The notes under the pieces are model-generated. The model did no database searches. It saw only the letters and a list, made by a program, of their open reading frames with translations, and had not been told where the DNA came from. The translations under genes were made by a program, and so were the position numbers. A DNA stretch of 64,000 bases, from the NCBI GenBank assembly GCA_044370475.1, contig JBILVK010000001.1:1-64000 (forward strand), given 5' to 3'. Each line of letters opens with the position of its first letter. The first letter of the stretch is position 1. Below, one piece after another: positions 50,369-59,678 of this stretch. This DNA comes from B1 sp044370475 (GTDB lineage: Bacteria > Bacteroidota > Bacteroidia > UKL13-3).

Positions 50369-51508
50369 ATGATCAAAATTACCCTAATCGGCGAAAAATC
50401 GGAGCAAATTTTTCCCTCCTCAGAACCAAATTGGCATGGCATAGACCACGAATTGCTAAATATTGATTTTGAACCCAAAATAGACCCACACAAAATCGTT
50501 GGAAGGCCTAATTCTATTTGGCGTTACAGAGAATCAATCCCAATAGAAAATGATAAAAACATTGTAAGTTTCCAAGAAGGTCTCACACCAATACTCCGAC
50601 TCCAAATTGGAAAAGGGAAAAAAGTACTTGTAAAGCAAGATTACCTATTCCCAACAGGCAGTTACAAAGACAGGGGAGCAAGTGTACTCCTAAGTAAAAT
50701 TAAGGAGCTGAATATCAATCACATTGTTCAAGATAGCAGTGGAAATGCAGGCGCATCTGTGGCAGCTTACGCAAAACTTGCCCAAATACCTTGTAATATT
50801 TACCTGCCTTCCGATACTTCGGAGTCTAAAATTACTCAAATTGCAGCCTATGGTGCAAAAATTATACGGGTAAACGGCGATAGAAAAGCAACCGCAAACC
50901 AGGCATTTGAAGCAGCAAAAAGCAGCTATTATGCCAGCCATTGCTTTAATCCCTACTTTTTTCAAGGCACTAAAACATTTGCCTACGAAGTTTGTGAACA
51001 ACTAAATTGGCAAGCTCCTCAAGTATTGATACTTCCAGCAGGAAATGGCACTTTAATCATCGGTTGTTATATTGGTTTCAAGGAATTAGCCAACATGGGC
51101 ATCATCACAAAAATTCCAAAAATAATTGCTGTTCAATCAGAAAAATGTCAGCCCCTTCATCAGGCCATTTTGGATAGTACTTTCAACAAAGAAAATTACA
51201 CGCCTAAGGAAACAATTGCAGAAGGAATTGCCATTCCCAACCCAATTAGGCTGCAACAAATGATGAACATCATTAAGGAAACAAATGGCCAAGTAATAAC
51301 GGTATCAGAAGATGAAATTTGCGAGGCTTGGAAGCAAGTTGCAAACCTGGGTTTTTATATAGAGCCAACCTCAGCAGCTACCATCGCTGGCGTCATAAAA
51401 TACAAAAATCAAAACGAAGCAGATCCAGAAATTGTAAGTCTATTTTCAGGCAACGGGTTGAAGTCAACAGAAAAAATTGCCAAAATAATTAATGCTGAAC
51501 CAAAGTAA
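50369..51508 (+). CDS. PLP-dependent threonine synthase-like enzyme
   Basis: This 379-residue enzyme is of the fold-type II PLP family. The likely PLP lysine is Lys100 in PTGSYKDRGAS. The phosphate-binding loop VQDSSGNAGASVAAYA and the later LPAGNGTLIIG also fit. Threonine synthase makes threonine from O-phosphohomoserine. The sequence is closer in layout to the threonine synthase/threonine dehydratase group than to cysteine synthases, but the exact substrate is not certain. It stands alone after the divergent adhesin, with a weak hairpin (about 51650-51686) downstream. The 216-base gap to the next gene holds only a 27-codon hydrophobic frame that I did not accept. Confidence 0.8.
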   Translation: MIKITLIGEKSEQIFPSSEPNWHGIDHELLNIDFEPKIDPHKIVGRPNSIWRYRESIPIENDKNIVSFQEGLTPILRLQIGKGKKVLVKQDYLFPTGSYKDRGASVLLSKIKELNINHIVQDSSGNAGASVAAYAKLAQIPCNIYLPSDTSESKITQIAAYGAKIIRVNGDRKATANQAFEAAKSSYYASHCFNPYFFQGTKTFAYEVCEQLNWQAPQVLILPAGNGTLIIGCYIGFKELANMGIITKIPKIIAVQSEKCQPLHQAILDSTFNKENYTPKETIAEGIAIPNPIRLQQMMNIIKETNGQVITVSEDEICEAWKQVANLGFYIEPTSAATIAGVIKYKNQNEADPEIVSLFSGNGLKSTEKIAKIINAEPK

Positions 51509-51724
51509 CAAATTGTTGATAGTATTCGTTCTACACCGATAATATCCTCATCATTTCCACTTCAAAAACCGTGTTTCAATAATATTTTCCTATGAATTCA
51601 ATTTTGGTGATTATATTTACCTCCTTAATTTTGTTGTTAATTCCAAGATGCCCCATTTGGTCAAAATTAAATTGACAAAATGGGCTTTAGAATTAAAAAC
51701 AAGAATCTGCTATATTTTAGCATA

Positions 51725-53071
51725 ATGCGAATGAAGAAAGTAATTATTTTTTGCCTGCTCACTATCCTCGGATCAAACATACAGGCCCAAGTTGTAGACG
51801 AAATTGTTGCAGTTGTTGCAGATAAGATTATTTTGAGGTCGGATATTGAGATTGCATACGAACAAGCATCAAGGGAAACGGGCATTTCGCACGACTCAAT
51901 TAAATGCATGATACTCGAGCAAAAACTCATCGAAAATCTACTCATCATAAAAGCTCAAGTAGATTCATTGCCCGTTAGTGAAGAAAAAGTAGACGCAGAA
52001 TTAGATGAACGCATACGGTATTTTGCACAACAATATGGTGGCGAAAAAGCACTTGAGGAAATCTACGGAAAAAGCATTGCAGACATCAAGGCAAGCAATA
52101 GGGAAAGAATTAAAAACAATCAGTTGGCATCCGCAATGATGAGCAAAATAACAGGAAATGTTAAAGTAACTCCAACCGATATCAAAAACTTTTACAATGA
52201 AATCCCCAAGGATAGTCTCCCCTATTTTTCGGCAGAAGTTGAGCTTGCCCAAATCATTATTGAGCCCAAAATTAGCAAGGAATCTAAACAGGCTGCCTTA
52301 GAAAAAATCACTGAACTTAGAAGGCGAATTGTGGAGGATGGCGATAAATTTAGCACCCTCGCTTTAATCTATTCCGACGATAAAGGCTCAGCAATTAAAG
52401 GGGGCGAGTTAGGTTATTTTGGCAGGGGTATGATGGTGCCAGAATTTGAAGGGGCCGCTTTCAGACTTAAACCAGATAGTATTTCTAAGGTCATTGAAAC
52501 CAAATATGGTTACCATATTATTCAAGCCATTCAAAGGAAAGGGGAAGAAGTTAACGCAAGGCATATTCTTATTATGCCTAAAATTTACTCAAATGATATT
52601 GAGCTTGCAAGAATAAAAGCTGATAGCCTCATTCAATTAATTAAAATGGATTCTATCAGCTTTGAAGAGGCTGCCAAAAAGAATTCGGATGATGAACTCA
52701 CAAAAAACAGTGGTGGATTTATAGGTTCAGGCGGATTAGGTAATACCCATATTCCTGTGGACGAATTAAGCAAAGAATTAAACATCAATGTGCAATCTAT
52801 GGAGGTGGGTGATATTACCGAACCAGAACTTATTACCCTACCAGGCCAAGACCAAAAGAAGGCATGGCGCATTTTCTATTTAAAAAGCGAATCCCCTCCA
52901 CACAGAGCTAACCTTGTTGATGATTACCAGAAATTACAAGCTATGGCGTTTAGTAAAAAGCAACAAACTACAAGGCAAAAATGGATTGAAAGATACCGCA
53001 AACAATTCTATGTTCAAGTAAACGGTCCGCTTGCCGATTGCCCACAAATTAAAGATTGGATTCAAAAATAA
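51725..53071 (+). CDS. SurA-like periplasmic peptidyl-prolyl isomerase
   Basis: This 448-residue exported chaperone assists outer-membrane protein folding. It has a signal peptide (VIIFCLLTILGSNIQAQ), an N-terminal SurA domain (VVDEIVAVVADKIILRSDIE) and two parvulin domains. The first is near VELAQIIIEPKISKESKQAA and GGELGYFGRGMMVPEFEGAA, and the second near VNARHILIMPKIYSND and GGFIGSGGLGNTHIPVDEL. This is the SurA arrangement. The start at 51725 (MRMKKVII) was chosen because it begins the signal peptide; MKK two codons later is also possible. moxR follows at 9 bases. Confidence 0.9.
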   Translation: MRMKKVIIFCLLTILGSNIQAQVVDEIVAVVADKIILRSDIEIAYEQASRETGISHDSIKCMILEQKLIENLLIIKAQVDSLPVSEEKVDAELDERIRYFAQQYGGEKALEEIYGKSIADIKASNRERIKNNQLASAMMSKITGNVKVTPTDIKNFYNEIPKDSLPYFSAEVELAQIIIEPKISKESKQAALEKITELRRRIVEDGDKFSTLALIYSDDKGSAIKGGELGYFGRGMMVPEFEGAAFRLKPDSISKVIETKYGYHIIQAIQRKGEEVNARHILIMPKIYSNDIELARIKADSLIQLIKMDSISFEEAAKKNSDDELTKNSGGFIGSGGLGNTHIPVDELSKELNINVQSMEVGDITEPELITLPGQDQKKAWRIFYLKSESPPHRANLVDDYQKLQAMAFSKKQQTTRQKWIERYRKQFYVQVNGPLADCPQIKDWIQK

Positions 53072-53080
53072 TTATAGCCC

Positions 53081-54046
53081 ATGTTATCTTTTTCAAACGA
53101 CACTGAAGCGGCTAACGCCCTCCATAAAAAATATGCTGAACTCAAAGCTGAAATTGCTAAAATAATTATCGGCCAAGATGAGGTAGTTGATGCCGTTCTT
53201 ATCTCTATTTTTTGCAATGGACACTCTCTATTAATTGGCTTACCTGGCCTTGCTAAAACCTTACTTATTAAGTCAATTTCTGAAGCCCTCGACTTAAAAT
53301 TTAGTCGCATTCAATTTACCCCAGACCTTATGCCTAGCGACATTACAGGCTCAGAGATACTTGACGAAAAAAGGGAATTTAAATTTATTAGAGGGCCCAT
53401 ATTTGCCAATATTATTCTCGCAGATGAGATAAACAGAACACCTCCAAAAACACAAGCGGCTTTATTGGAGGCCATGCAAGAAAAAGCAATTACCACTGCA
53501 GGTAAACACCATAAATTGGAGGAGCCTTTTTTTGTATTAGCTACACAAAATCCAATTGAACAAGAAGGAACTTATCCTTTACCAGAAGCGCAATTAGATC
53601 GCTTCATGTTTAATGTATACCTAGACTATCCAAAATTTGAAGAAGAACTAGAAGTGGTTAGGAGCACAACAAGCAACCGCTCGGTTCAATTAAACAAAAT
53701 TTTACACGCTGCAGAAATTGTTTATTTTCAACAATTAGTAAGAAGGGTTCCTGTTGCAGAAAATGTATTGCATTATGCCGTTTCATTGGTGAGCAAAACA
53801 CGTCCGAATACCCCATTGGCAGGAATTATGGCAAACGAATACTTAGATTATGGTGCTGGACCTAGGGCAAGCCAATTCTTGCTTCTTGGTGCCAAATGTC
53901 ATGCACTAATAAAAGGAAAATTTTCGCCAGATATTGAAGATGTAAAAGCTGTGGCAAAAAATGTGTTAAGACATCGTCTTATTAGAAATTTTAAAGCAGA
54001 AGCTGAAGGCATAAGTACTGAAAAAATTATTGAGAGCTTCTTATAA
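53081..54046 (+). CDS. MoxR family AAA+ ATPase
   Basis: This 321-residue cytoplasmic AAA+ ATPase has Walker A (GLPGLAKT), Walker B (ILADEINRTPPKTQAALLEAMQE) and the ATQNPIEQEGTYPLPEAQLDR sensor region split over that span, all typical of MoxR. MoxR ATPases act as chaperones with von Willebrand A-domain partners, often encoded next to them. No DUF58 or VWA partner follows here because lutB is convergent 6 bases away. It follows the SurA-like gene at 9 bases, suggesting co-expression and an envelope role. Confidence 0.92.
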   Translation: MLSFSNDTEAANALHKKYAELKAEIAKIIIGQDEVVDAVLISIFCNGHSLLIGLPGLAKTLLIKSISEALDLKFSRIQFTPDLMPSDITGSEILDEKREFKFIRGPIFANIILADEINRTPPKTQAALLEAMQEKAITTAGKHHKLEEPFFVLATQNPIEQEGTYPLPEAQLDRFMFNVYLDYPKFEEELEVVRSTTSNRSVQLNKILHAAEIVYFQQLVRRVPVAENVLHYAVSLVSKTRPNTPLAGIMANEYLDYGAGPRASQFLLLGAKCHALIKGKFSPDIEDVKAVAKNVLRHRLIRNFKAEAEGISTEKIIESFL

Positions 54047-54052
54047 AGCGAC

Positions 54053-55429
54053 TTAACTTTTCTCGTTTTTTTCTCTCCAGAGTTGATTAAAAGATTTATC
54101 CGCAATCTTTGGAAACTCCCTGTTATCGCCCCAATCCGACTTATAAAACTGTTTAAAAGTGAAATTCTTTAAGGCCGCTGGCCTGTTCATAGCCTTCCTG
54201 CTTAACATGAGTTTTTTCCAGGTATACCATGCAAGTTTTTCACCTGTCTTTTCCAATCCTTGTGTAATATTCTCATGCCTGTTCCTAAGTAGGTGATTAT
54301 GCAGGTCTATTTTAACCGGACAAACATCTGAACATTTGCCGCAATTTGTAGAGGCATTGCTGAGGTAATTGTAATGGCTAAACCCTTGCTGTAAGGGAGC
54401 AACTACTTGGCCAATAGGGCCGCCTCTATAACTCTGATAATTCTCATCGCCACCCACAATTTTAAAAATGGGACACACATTGCTGCATGCGCCACAATCA
54501 ATGCAACTTAAAGCCTGACGCTGGTCTTGGGTCGCTAAGAGGTTGGATCGGCCATTATCTACCAAAATTACAATGAACTCATTTGGCCCCTCTGTATCCT
54601 CTCTGTAAATTGGTCCAGTAACGGTATTATAGGTTGCTAATTGTTGCCCAGTAGCATGAGTAGAATACAAGCTAAAGAATAATTCTAAGTCGCTCAAATT
54701 GGGCAAAATTTTATCTATAGACGAAATAACAACTTGCGTTTTTGCAAATGAAAAACTGAGTCTTGAGTTACCTCCATTTTCAATGATTGCCACCGAACCA
54801 ACATCTGCAATTAAAAAGTTAGCACCTGTTATTCCAATATCTGCTTCATAAAAATCTGAACGAACCTCTGCCCGCATATCACTTACCAATTCATTTTGAT
54901 CTGCATCTAAAGACGACTTAATACTTTTATTTAAAGATTGCCCAATATCGCCAAGTTTTTGGCTTAATGAAGGTGCTAAGGGATGGTAGCTTTTTGCGCC
55001 AAGTAAATCAACTAGGTAATCACCAAAATCTGTTTCTACTACCTTTGCTCCAGCCGCGCGCAGATGTTTTGTTAATCCAATTTCATCAAAAATTTCGGCC
55101 CTGCTTTTTACTATATTTTTTGCGTTGGTTCGTTTTATAATTGCATCCACCTCGGCCAAAGCATTCTGAGCATCGTAAGCCCAAACAACCTTTCCACCAC
55201 GTCTTATAACCGATGCTTCAAAATCAACCAAATATTTATCTAGGTTCTCAGAAACTTTCCATTTGGTATAGGCAGCCCTTTGCTTGGCAAGTTCCAAATT
55301 AGAAAATTCGGAAATACCCCTCTCCCTCATACCAGACATTTCAATTAGGGCAAGTTCCATCTTTTGCCTAAAATCTTTGTCTGCAATTTTTTTCTCTGCT
55401 TCCTTAATAAATTTTTCTTGTGCTTGCAT
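54053..55429 (-). CDS. lutB: Iron-sulfur protein LutB/LldF (lactate utilisation)
   Basis: This 458-residue protein belongs to the LutB family, part of the LutABC L-lactate oxidation complex. Two 4Fe-4S motifs are visible: CIDCGACSNVCP and CGKCSDVCP. The N-terminal LUD domain contains VVETDFGDYLVDLL and ITGANFLIADVGSVAIIENG. Length is typical. LutA and LutC are not adjacent. It is convergent with moxR and lies 71 bases upstream of the 3' end of panC on the same strand, so it is probably downstream of panC in transcription. Confidence 0.92.
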   Translation of the reverse strand: MQAQEKFIKEAEKKIADKDFRQKMELALIEMSGMRERGISEFSNLELAKQRAAYTKWKVSENLDKYLVDFEASVIRRGGKVVWAYDAQNALAEVDAIIKRTNAKNIVKSRAEIFDEIGLTKHLRAAGAKVVETDFGDYLVDLLGAKSYHPLAPSLSQKLGDIGQSLNKSIKSSLDADQNELVSDMRAEVRSDFYEADIGITGANFLIADVGSVAIIENGGNSRLSFSFAKTQVVISSIDKILPNLSDLELFFSLYSTHATGQQLATYNTVTGPIYREDTEGPNEFIVILVDNGRSNLLATQDQRQALSCIDCGACSNVCPIFKIVGGDENYQSYRGGPIGQVVAPLQQGFSHYNYLSNASTNCGKCSDVCPVKIDLHNHLLRNRHENITQGLEKTGEKLAWYTWKKLMLSRKAMNRPAALKNFTFKQFYKSDWGDNREFPKIADKSFNQLWREKNEKS

Positions 55430-55500
55430 GAGGCCTTACTGGCTTATTAAGTTTACTACATCTCCAAAATTAATCAATTATTCATCATTCGCAACTAGCT

Positions 55501-56343
55501 TCAAACTCCGAGCAAAATATTGTCTATTAGGCGCGTTTTGCCTAGACGCACAGCTATTAACGCAACTGCATTCGGTTCGAACCGAACCATTTTTTTCAAA
55601 GAGCTTTCATGACACACACTTATATACTCTATTATAAAGGAGCTGCCGTCAAGAAATTCTTCTGCCTGTTTTATTCCTTTTTCCCAATTCTCTGGCGTCC
55701 AATTTTGCTCAATTAGCTGCAAAGACTGGTGAATCATAGGGGCTAATTTGCGCTCCTCATCTGTTAACCTTACGTTCCTACTGCTCATAGCCAAGCCATC
55801 TTGTTCACGCGCTATTGGACATAAATTGAATTTGATTTGAGGAAAATTTCTACCTATTAACTCCTTTACCACCAAACATTGCTGGTAATCTTTTTGCCCA
55901 AAGAAAACCTCGTGGGGACAAACAATTGAAAAGAATTTTCGCAAAATGGTTACCACGCCATCAAAATGCCCTGGTCTGCTATGGCCTTCCAAGACATGCA
56001 CAAAATCTCCATAATCATCAGAGGAGTCCTTTTGAAAATCTGAGCCATAGATATCCTCCACCCCAGGATGAAAAACCACATCACATGATTCTTCTAACAA
56101 TAACTTCATATCCTCCTCAATGGTTCTTGGATAAGTAGCTAAATCTGATGCTTGATTAAATTGGGTGGGATTTACAAAAATACTGCAAACCACTAAATCG
56201 CATTTTTCCTTGGCAAATTTCACTAAAGAAATATGTCCAGCATGCAAAGCACCCATGGTTGGAACGAATCCGATTCGCTTTCCTTCGGCTATTTTTTGCA
56301 GAATATAGGAATGTAGGTCGACTGACTGTTGAATGAAAATCAC
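55501..56343 (-). CDS. panC: Pantothenate synthetase PanC
   Basis: This 280-residue cytoplasmic enzyme condenses pantoate and beta-alanine with ATP. Motifs are visible: GFVPTMGALHAGH near residue 23-35, SIFVNPTQFN, FFGQKDYQQ, and AMSSRNVRLTDEER. Length is normal. It is divergent from the starch-synthase-like gene, a neighbourhood often seen in Bacteroidota (panC, GT5, DUF4270, glmS). A perfect 16-base palindrome lies inside its 3' end at 55571-55586, within codons for the C-terminal tail. Confidence 0.95.
   Translation of the reverse strand: MIFIQQSVDLHSYILQKIAEGKRIGFVPTMGALHAGHISLVKFAKEKCDLVVCSIFVNPTQFNQASDLATYPRTIEEDMKLLLEESCDVVFHPGVEDIYGSDFQKDSSDDYGDFVHVLEGHSRPGHFDGVVTILRKFFSIVCPHEVFFGQKDYQQCLVVKELIGRNFPQIKFNLCPIAREQDGLAMSSRNVRLTDEERKLAPMIHQSLQLIEQNWTPENWEKGIKQAEEFLDGSSFIIEYISVCHESSLKKMVRFEPNAVALIAVRLGKTRLIDNILLGV
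55571..55586. repeat. Perfect 16-base palindrome TTCGGTTCGAACCGAA inside panC
   Basis: This is the only fully self-complementary member of the dispersed family. It lies in the C-terminal codons of panC (KMVRFEPNAVAL on the coding strand). Confidence 0.75.
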
Positions 56344-56424
56344 TTTATTCTTTGGTTTTCAGTGGTATAGGATATATCGTGGCTTAATTGGGGCAAATAT
56401 TAAGAAATTTATTAACAATTTCCG

Positions 56425-56432
56425 TAACTTTG
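56425..56432 (+). promoter_or_regulatory. -7 box TAACTTTG for the GT5-DUF4270 operon
   Basis: The sequence CGTAACTTTGC contains a perfect TAnnTTTG, 25 bases before the ATG at 56458. No -33 TTG was found at normal spacing. Confidence 0.55.
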
Positions 56433-56457
56433 CATACTTTTTTTAACCTAAGTGAGT

Positions 56458-57276
56458 ATGACAAAAAAGAGAGTTCTGTTCATTTCTTCTGAAATGACTC
56501 CTTTCCTGAAAGTAAGTAGTGTAGGTGAACTGGCAAGAATGTTGCCACAAGCTATCCAAGAGAAAGACAACGAAATAAGGGTATTAATGCCAAGATTTGG
56601 TTGTATTAACGAGAGACGCAATAGGTTACATGAAGTTGTAAGACTGAGCGGGATAAACATTACCATCGACGACAATGATAATCCATTGACTATCAAAGTA
56701 GCTTCTTTACCTGAGGCGAAAATGCAGGTATATTTTCTCGATAATGAGGATTATTTTCATCGAAAATTTGTTTACACAGATGAAAACAATGCCTTTTATG
56801 GAGATAATGACGAAAGAACAATTTTCTTTTGTAAGGGCGCCATTGAAACCGTAAAAAAATTAGGATGGCAACCAGATATCATTCATTGTCAGGGTTGGAT
56901 GACAAGTTTAATCCCATTATATCTTAAAACCATATACAAAGATGAGCCTGTTTTTCGTTTAGCCAAAGTGGTGTTTTCTGTGTTTGAAAACCAATTTGAC
57001 GAAAATATGGGAAAAGAATTTGGTAGAAAGGCAAGTTTAAACGCTATAGACAACAAACAGGTTTCTTCATTGGCTAACGCCACTTGTTCAGATTTGTATA
57101 TGTCGGGTATTACACATGCAGATGCATTGGTTAAAGCTAGTAATGAAATTGATCCAGAAGTTACTAAATTTATGAAAAAGCAAAAGGGCAAACCTGTCAT
57201 AGAGCATTCCGAAAATGAAGACAATATTGATGCTTATATAGATTTATATGACACTTTGCTACAGCGCCAAAACTAG
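56458..57276 (+). CDS. Starch/glycogen synthase N-terminal (GT5) domain protein
   Basis: This 272-residue protein matches the catalytic N-terminal Rossmann domain of starch/glycogen synthase: VLFISSEMTPFLKVSSVGEL (the KxGGL-like region here reads KVSSVGEL), VLMPRFG, and DIIHCQGWMTSLIPLYLK. The C-terminal GT-B half with the second nucleotide-binding domain is missing, so it is only about half the length of a true glycogen synthase. Stand-alone forms are common beside panC in Bacteroidota. Enzyme activity is doubtful; a regulatory or binding role is possible. DUF4270 overlaps its 3' end by 29 bases, so they are translationally coupled. Confidence 0.82.
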   Translation: MTKKRVLFISSEMTPFLKVSSVGELARMLPQAIQEKDNEIRVLMPRFGCINERRNRLHEVVRLSGINITIDDNDNPLTIKVASLPEAKMQVYFLDNEDYFHRKFVYTDENNAFYGDNDERTIFFCKGAIETVKKLGWQPDIIHCQGWMTSLIPLYLKTIYKDEPVFRLAKVVFSVFENQFDENMGKEFGRKASLNAIDNKQVSSLANATCSDLYMSGITHADALVKASNEIDPEVTKFMKKQKGKPVIEHSENEDNIDAYIDLYDTLLQRQN

Positions 57277-58618
57277 GAATTTTTTCCTTCTTACTTTTCT
57301 CATTTTGGGGCTGTTTTCTTGTAAAAAAGATACAGAATCAGTTGGTGCATCTTTTGTTGGTTCGAGAAACCAATTTAATACCAATTTTTCAGATTCAATT
57401 ATTGAGTTAAAGGCTTATTCGGTTCAAATGGACTCAATAGTTACCTCCAAACTTACAGCCATGGCTATTGGAAAAATAAATGATCCAGCATTTGGTGTTA
57501 CCAATGCTTCATTAATTACCCAATATGCCCTTCCAGGCAATGAATTCTCTTGGGGTGGTGCTACAAAACTAGACTCTGCTGTTTTACAATTGCGATTTAG
57601 AAGCTCAATAAAATCTGATGGAACCGCTTTAGAAGATTACTATGGCAATAAAGATTTGGTTCATCACCTTAAAGTATACCTTTTAAAAGAAAGTATATCT
57701 GTTGATTCATCTTATTACTCCACAAGAAAGTACCTCAGTGATGGCGTTGAAATGGGCTCATTTGTTGGAAAATTTAATTTTACCGACTCTGTAAAAATCA
57801 AACTTGGAACAGAATCGGTGATTATTCCGCCACACATCAGAATACCTATGAACAATACCTTTAGAGAGCTTTTGTTTAATGGAGAGAAAAATGGAAACTT
57901 TACTTCAGACGCAAAATTTAAGGAGAGCTATAAAGGTCTCGTTATTGTAGATGAAACACCTTTATCATCGGGCGAAGGTGCAATTGTGTATGTAAAATTA
58001 ACCTCTGATGTTACTGCACTTACTGCCTATTATAAAGATTCACTCGCTGCAGATTTTCCTATCTTTGGCGGCCTTAGAGGCAGTGAGGCTTCCTATAATT
58101 ATTATGAGCATAGCAATGTGCCCGCCTCTCTTCTTCAAAGCGCATTCACTGGAAATCACAGAGACACGGCTTATATTCAGCCGCTCACTGGCAGCAAGCT
58201 TAGAATTGAACTACCTAACCTTTATGAAATTTTCAATAATCCTAAGATAGCTATAAACGGAGCAAAAATTGTTTTCACTCCATTGCCTGGTTCATTTAAT
58301 ACAACCTATACCTTGCCTGCTAGCATGTCCTTGGTTGGTTCAGACTCACTTGGAAGAAATGTCTTTTTAAAAGACCAATTTACAGAATCTGGAAATTACT
58401 ATGGTGGGCTATTGCAGAGCAATAATCAATACCAATTTAACATTGTTCGTCACCTACAATATTTATTGGATGAGCAAAAAAAAGGATATAATTATAATTA
58501 CGGGATGAACCTAATTATTAGGGCAGACGATCCCGTTACGGCGCAAAGAGCCATCCTTGATACGCGTAAAAATGCTGGTACATTTAAACTAAAATTAACC
58601 TATACGGTTATTAAATAG
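57248..58618 (+). CDS. DUF4270 family lipoprotein
   Basis: This 456-residue protein has a lipoprotein signal (NFFLLTFLILGLFSC; Cys25), followed by a mature part matching DUF4270. It has the SVGASFVGSRNQFNTN start, KLTAMAIGKINDPAFGVTNA, and LDSAVLQLRFRS. Function is unknown; it should be anchored in the outer membrane or periplasm. It overlaps the GT5 gene by 29 bases and is followed by the DAHP synthase gene at 7 bases. The GT5-DUF4270 pair is a recurrent Bacteroidota arrangement. Confidence 0.88.
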   Translation: MTLCYSAKTRNFFLLTFLILGLFSCKKDTESVGASFVGSRNQFNTNFSDSIIELKAYSVQMDSIVTSKLTAMAIGKINDPAFGVTNASLITQYALPGNEFSWGGATKLDSAVLQLRFRSSIKSDGTALEDYYGNKDLVHHLKVYLLKESISVDSSYYSTRKYLSDGVEMGSFVGKFNFTDSVKIKLGTESVIIPPHIRIPMNNTFRELLFNGEKNGNFTSDAKFKESYKGLVIVDETPLSSGEGAIVYVKLTSDVTALTAYYKDSLAADFPIFGGLRGSEASYNYYEHSNVPASLLQSAFTGNHRDTAYIQPLTGSKLRIELPNLYEIFNNPKIAINGAKIVFTPLPGSFNTTYTLPASMSLVGSDSLGRNVFLKDQFTESGNYYGGLLQSNNQYQFNIVRHLQYLLDEQKKGYNYNYGMNLIIRADDPVTAQRAILDTRKNAGTFKLKLTYTVIK

Positions 58619-58625
58619 AAAACAA

Positions 58626-59645
58626 GTGATAATCTTCTTTCAACCCAATACTACAAATACGCAAAAAGCAGAATTGCAATTGCACCTTAAACAATCAGGA
58701 TTTGATTCGCAATTGGTTCAGCAAACAGGAATTTGTATTGTGCCTAGTTTACATGATAATGCTATCCTAGAAAAATTTTCTTTTATCAGCCATTCGCAAT
58801 CGATTGAAACAAACTACCAATTGGCTTCTTTGGCTTATAAAAAAGAAACTAATTTTCAGGTAAATGAAAACCTAGTAGGAACAAATTTCATCAATATCAT
58901 TGCGGGTCCATGTAGTGTTGAAACAGAAGAACAAATATTTACTACAGCAGCATTATTAGCAAAACATCATATACCTTTTATTAGAGGTGGAGCTTACAAA
59001 CCAAGAACCTCGCCCTATTCTTTTAGGGGCTTAGGAAAGGATGGACTAAAACTACTTCAACAAGCGGCTAAACAATATAACCTTAGCGTGGTTACAGAAT
59101 TGATGGACCTAAGTTTGCTTGAAGAGGTTCAGCAATACACCGATATCATTCAAATTGGCAGCAGAAATATGGCTAACTTCTATTTGTTAAGCGAATTGGG
59201 TAAAATTAATACCCCAATCATGCTTAAAAGAGGAATGCAGGCCAAGGTGCAAGAATGGCTTCTTGCCGCAGATTACATTATGTGCGGTGGTAACGAAAAA
59301 ATAATTTTGTGCGAACGCGGTATCAGAAGCTTCGATCCACTAAGCAGAAATGTAATGGATGTGGGTGTTATCCCACTCATTCAATCGCTCAGTCATTTGC
59401 CAATTCTGGCCGATCCAAGCCATGGCACTGGAGAGGCTAAATTTGTTAATCCGCTAGCCAAAGCAAGCTTGGTGGCAGGGGCTAACGGACTCATGATAGA
59501 AATTCATCCTAATCCCAAAAAGGCGCTTTCAGATTCTAGACAAGCTTTAAGTTTTGATGAGTTCGAAACCTTGATATCCGACATAGAAGCCCTTAAACCT
59601 GCCATCCAAAAACCCATTAACGCCACTTACTCAGTGGCACTATAA
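58626..59645 (+). CDS. aroF: 3-deoxy-7-phosphoheptulonate (DAHP) synthase
   Basis: This 339-residue enzyme joins PEP and erythrose 4-phosphate in the first step of aromatic amino acid synthesis. A ~70-residue N-terminal ferredoxin-like regulatory domain precedes the TIM barrel. The barrel has INIIAGPCSVET, RGGAYKPRTSPYSFRGLG, IQIGSRNMANF, LKRGM and DPSHGTGE, all typical of the type I-beta (AroF/TyrA-fusion-like) class. The start codon is GTG at 58626, 7 bases after DUF4270. It is probably co-transcribed with GT5 and DUF4270. Feedback control is likely through the N-terminal domain. Confidence 0.93.
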   Translation: MIIFFQPNTTNTQKAELQLHLKQSGFDSQLVQQTGICIVPSLHDNAILEKFSFISHSQSIETNYQLASLAYKKETNFQVNENLVGTNFINIIAGPCSVETEEQIFTTAALLAKHHIPFIRGGAYKPRTSPYSFRGLGKDGLKLLQQAAKQYNLSVVTELMDLSLLEEVQQYTDIIQIGSRNMANFYLLSELGKINTPIMLKRGMQAKVQEWLLAADYIMCGGNEKIILCERGIRSFDPLSRNVMDVGVIPLIQSLSHLPILADPSHGTGEAKFVNPLAKASLVAGANGLMIEIHPNPKKALSDSRQALSFDEFETLISDIEALKPAIQKPINATYSVAL

Positions 59646-59663
59646 TTTTATCTTAATTTCCTT

Positions 59664-59671
59664 TACTTTTG
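59664..59671 (+). promoter_or_regulatory. glmS: -7 box TACTTTTG for glmS; near-leaderless
   Basis: A perfect TAnnTTTG ends 7 bases before the glmS ATG at 59679, so the transcript would start at or beside the start codon. Confidence 0.5.
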
Positions 59672-59678
59672 TATCTAT

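Noticed and set aside
51592..51675. 27-codon hydrophobic frame between the threonine synthase-like gene and the SurA-like gene
   Set aside because: It could be a small membrane peptide, but it is low-complexity, lacks a clear promoter, and its end overlaps a hairpin; no support beyond an open frame.
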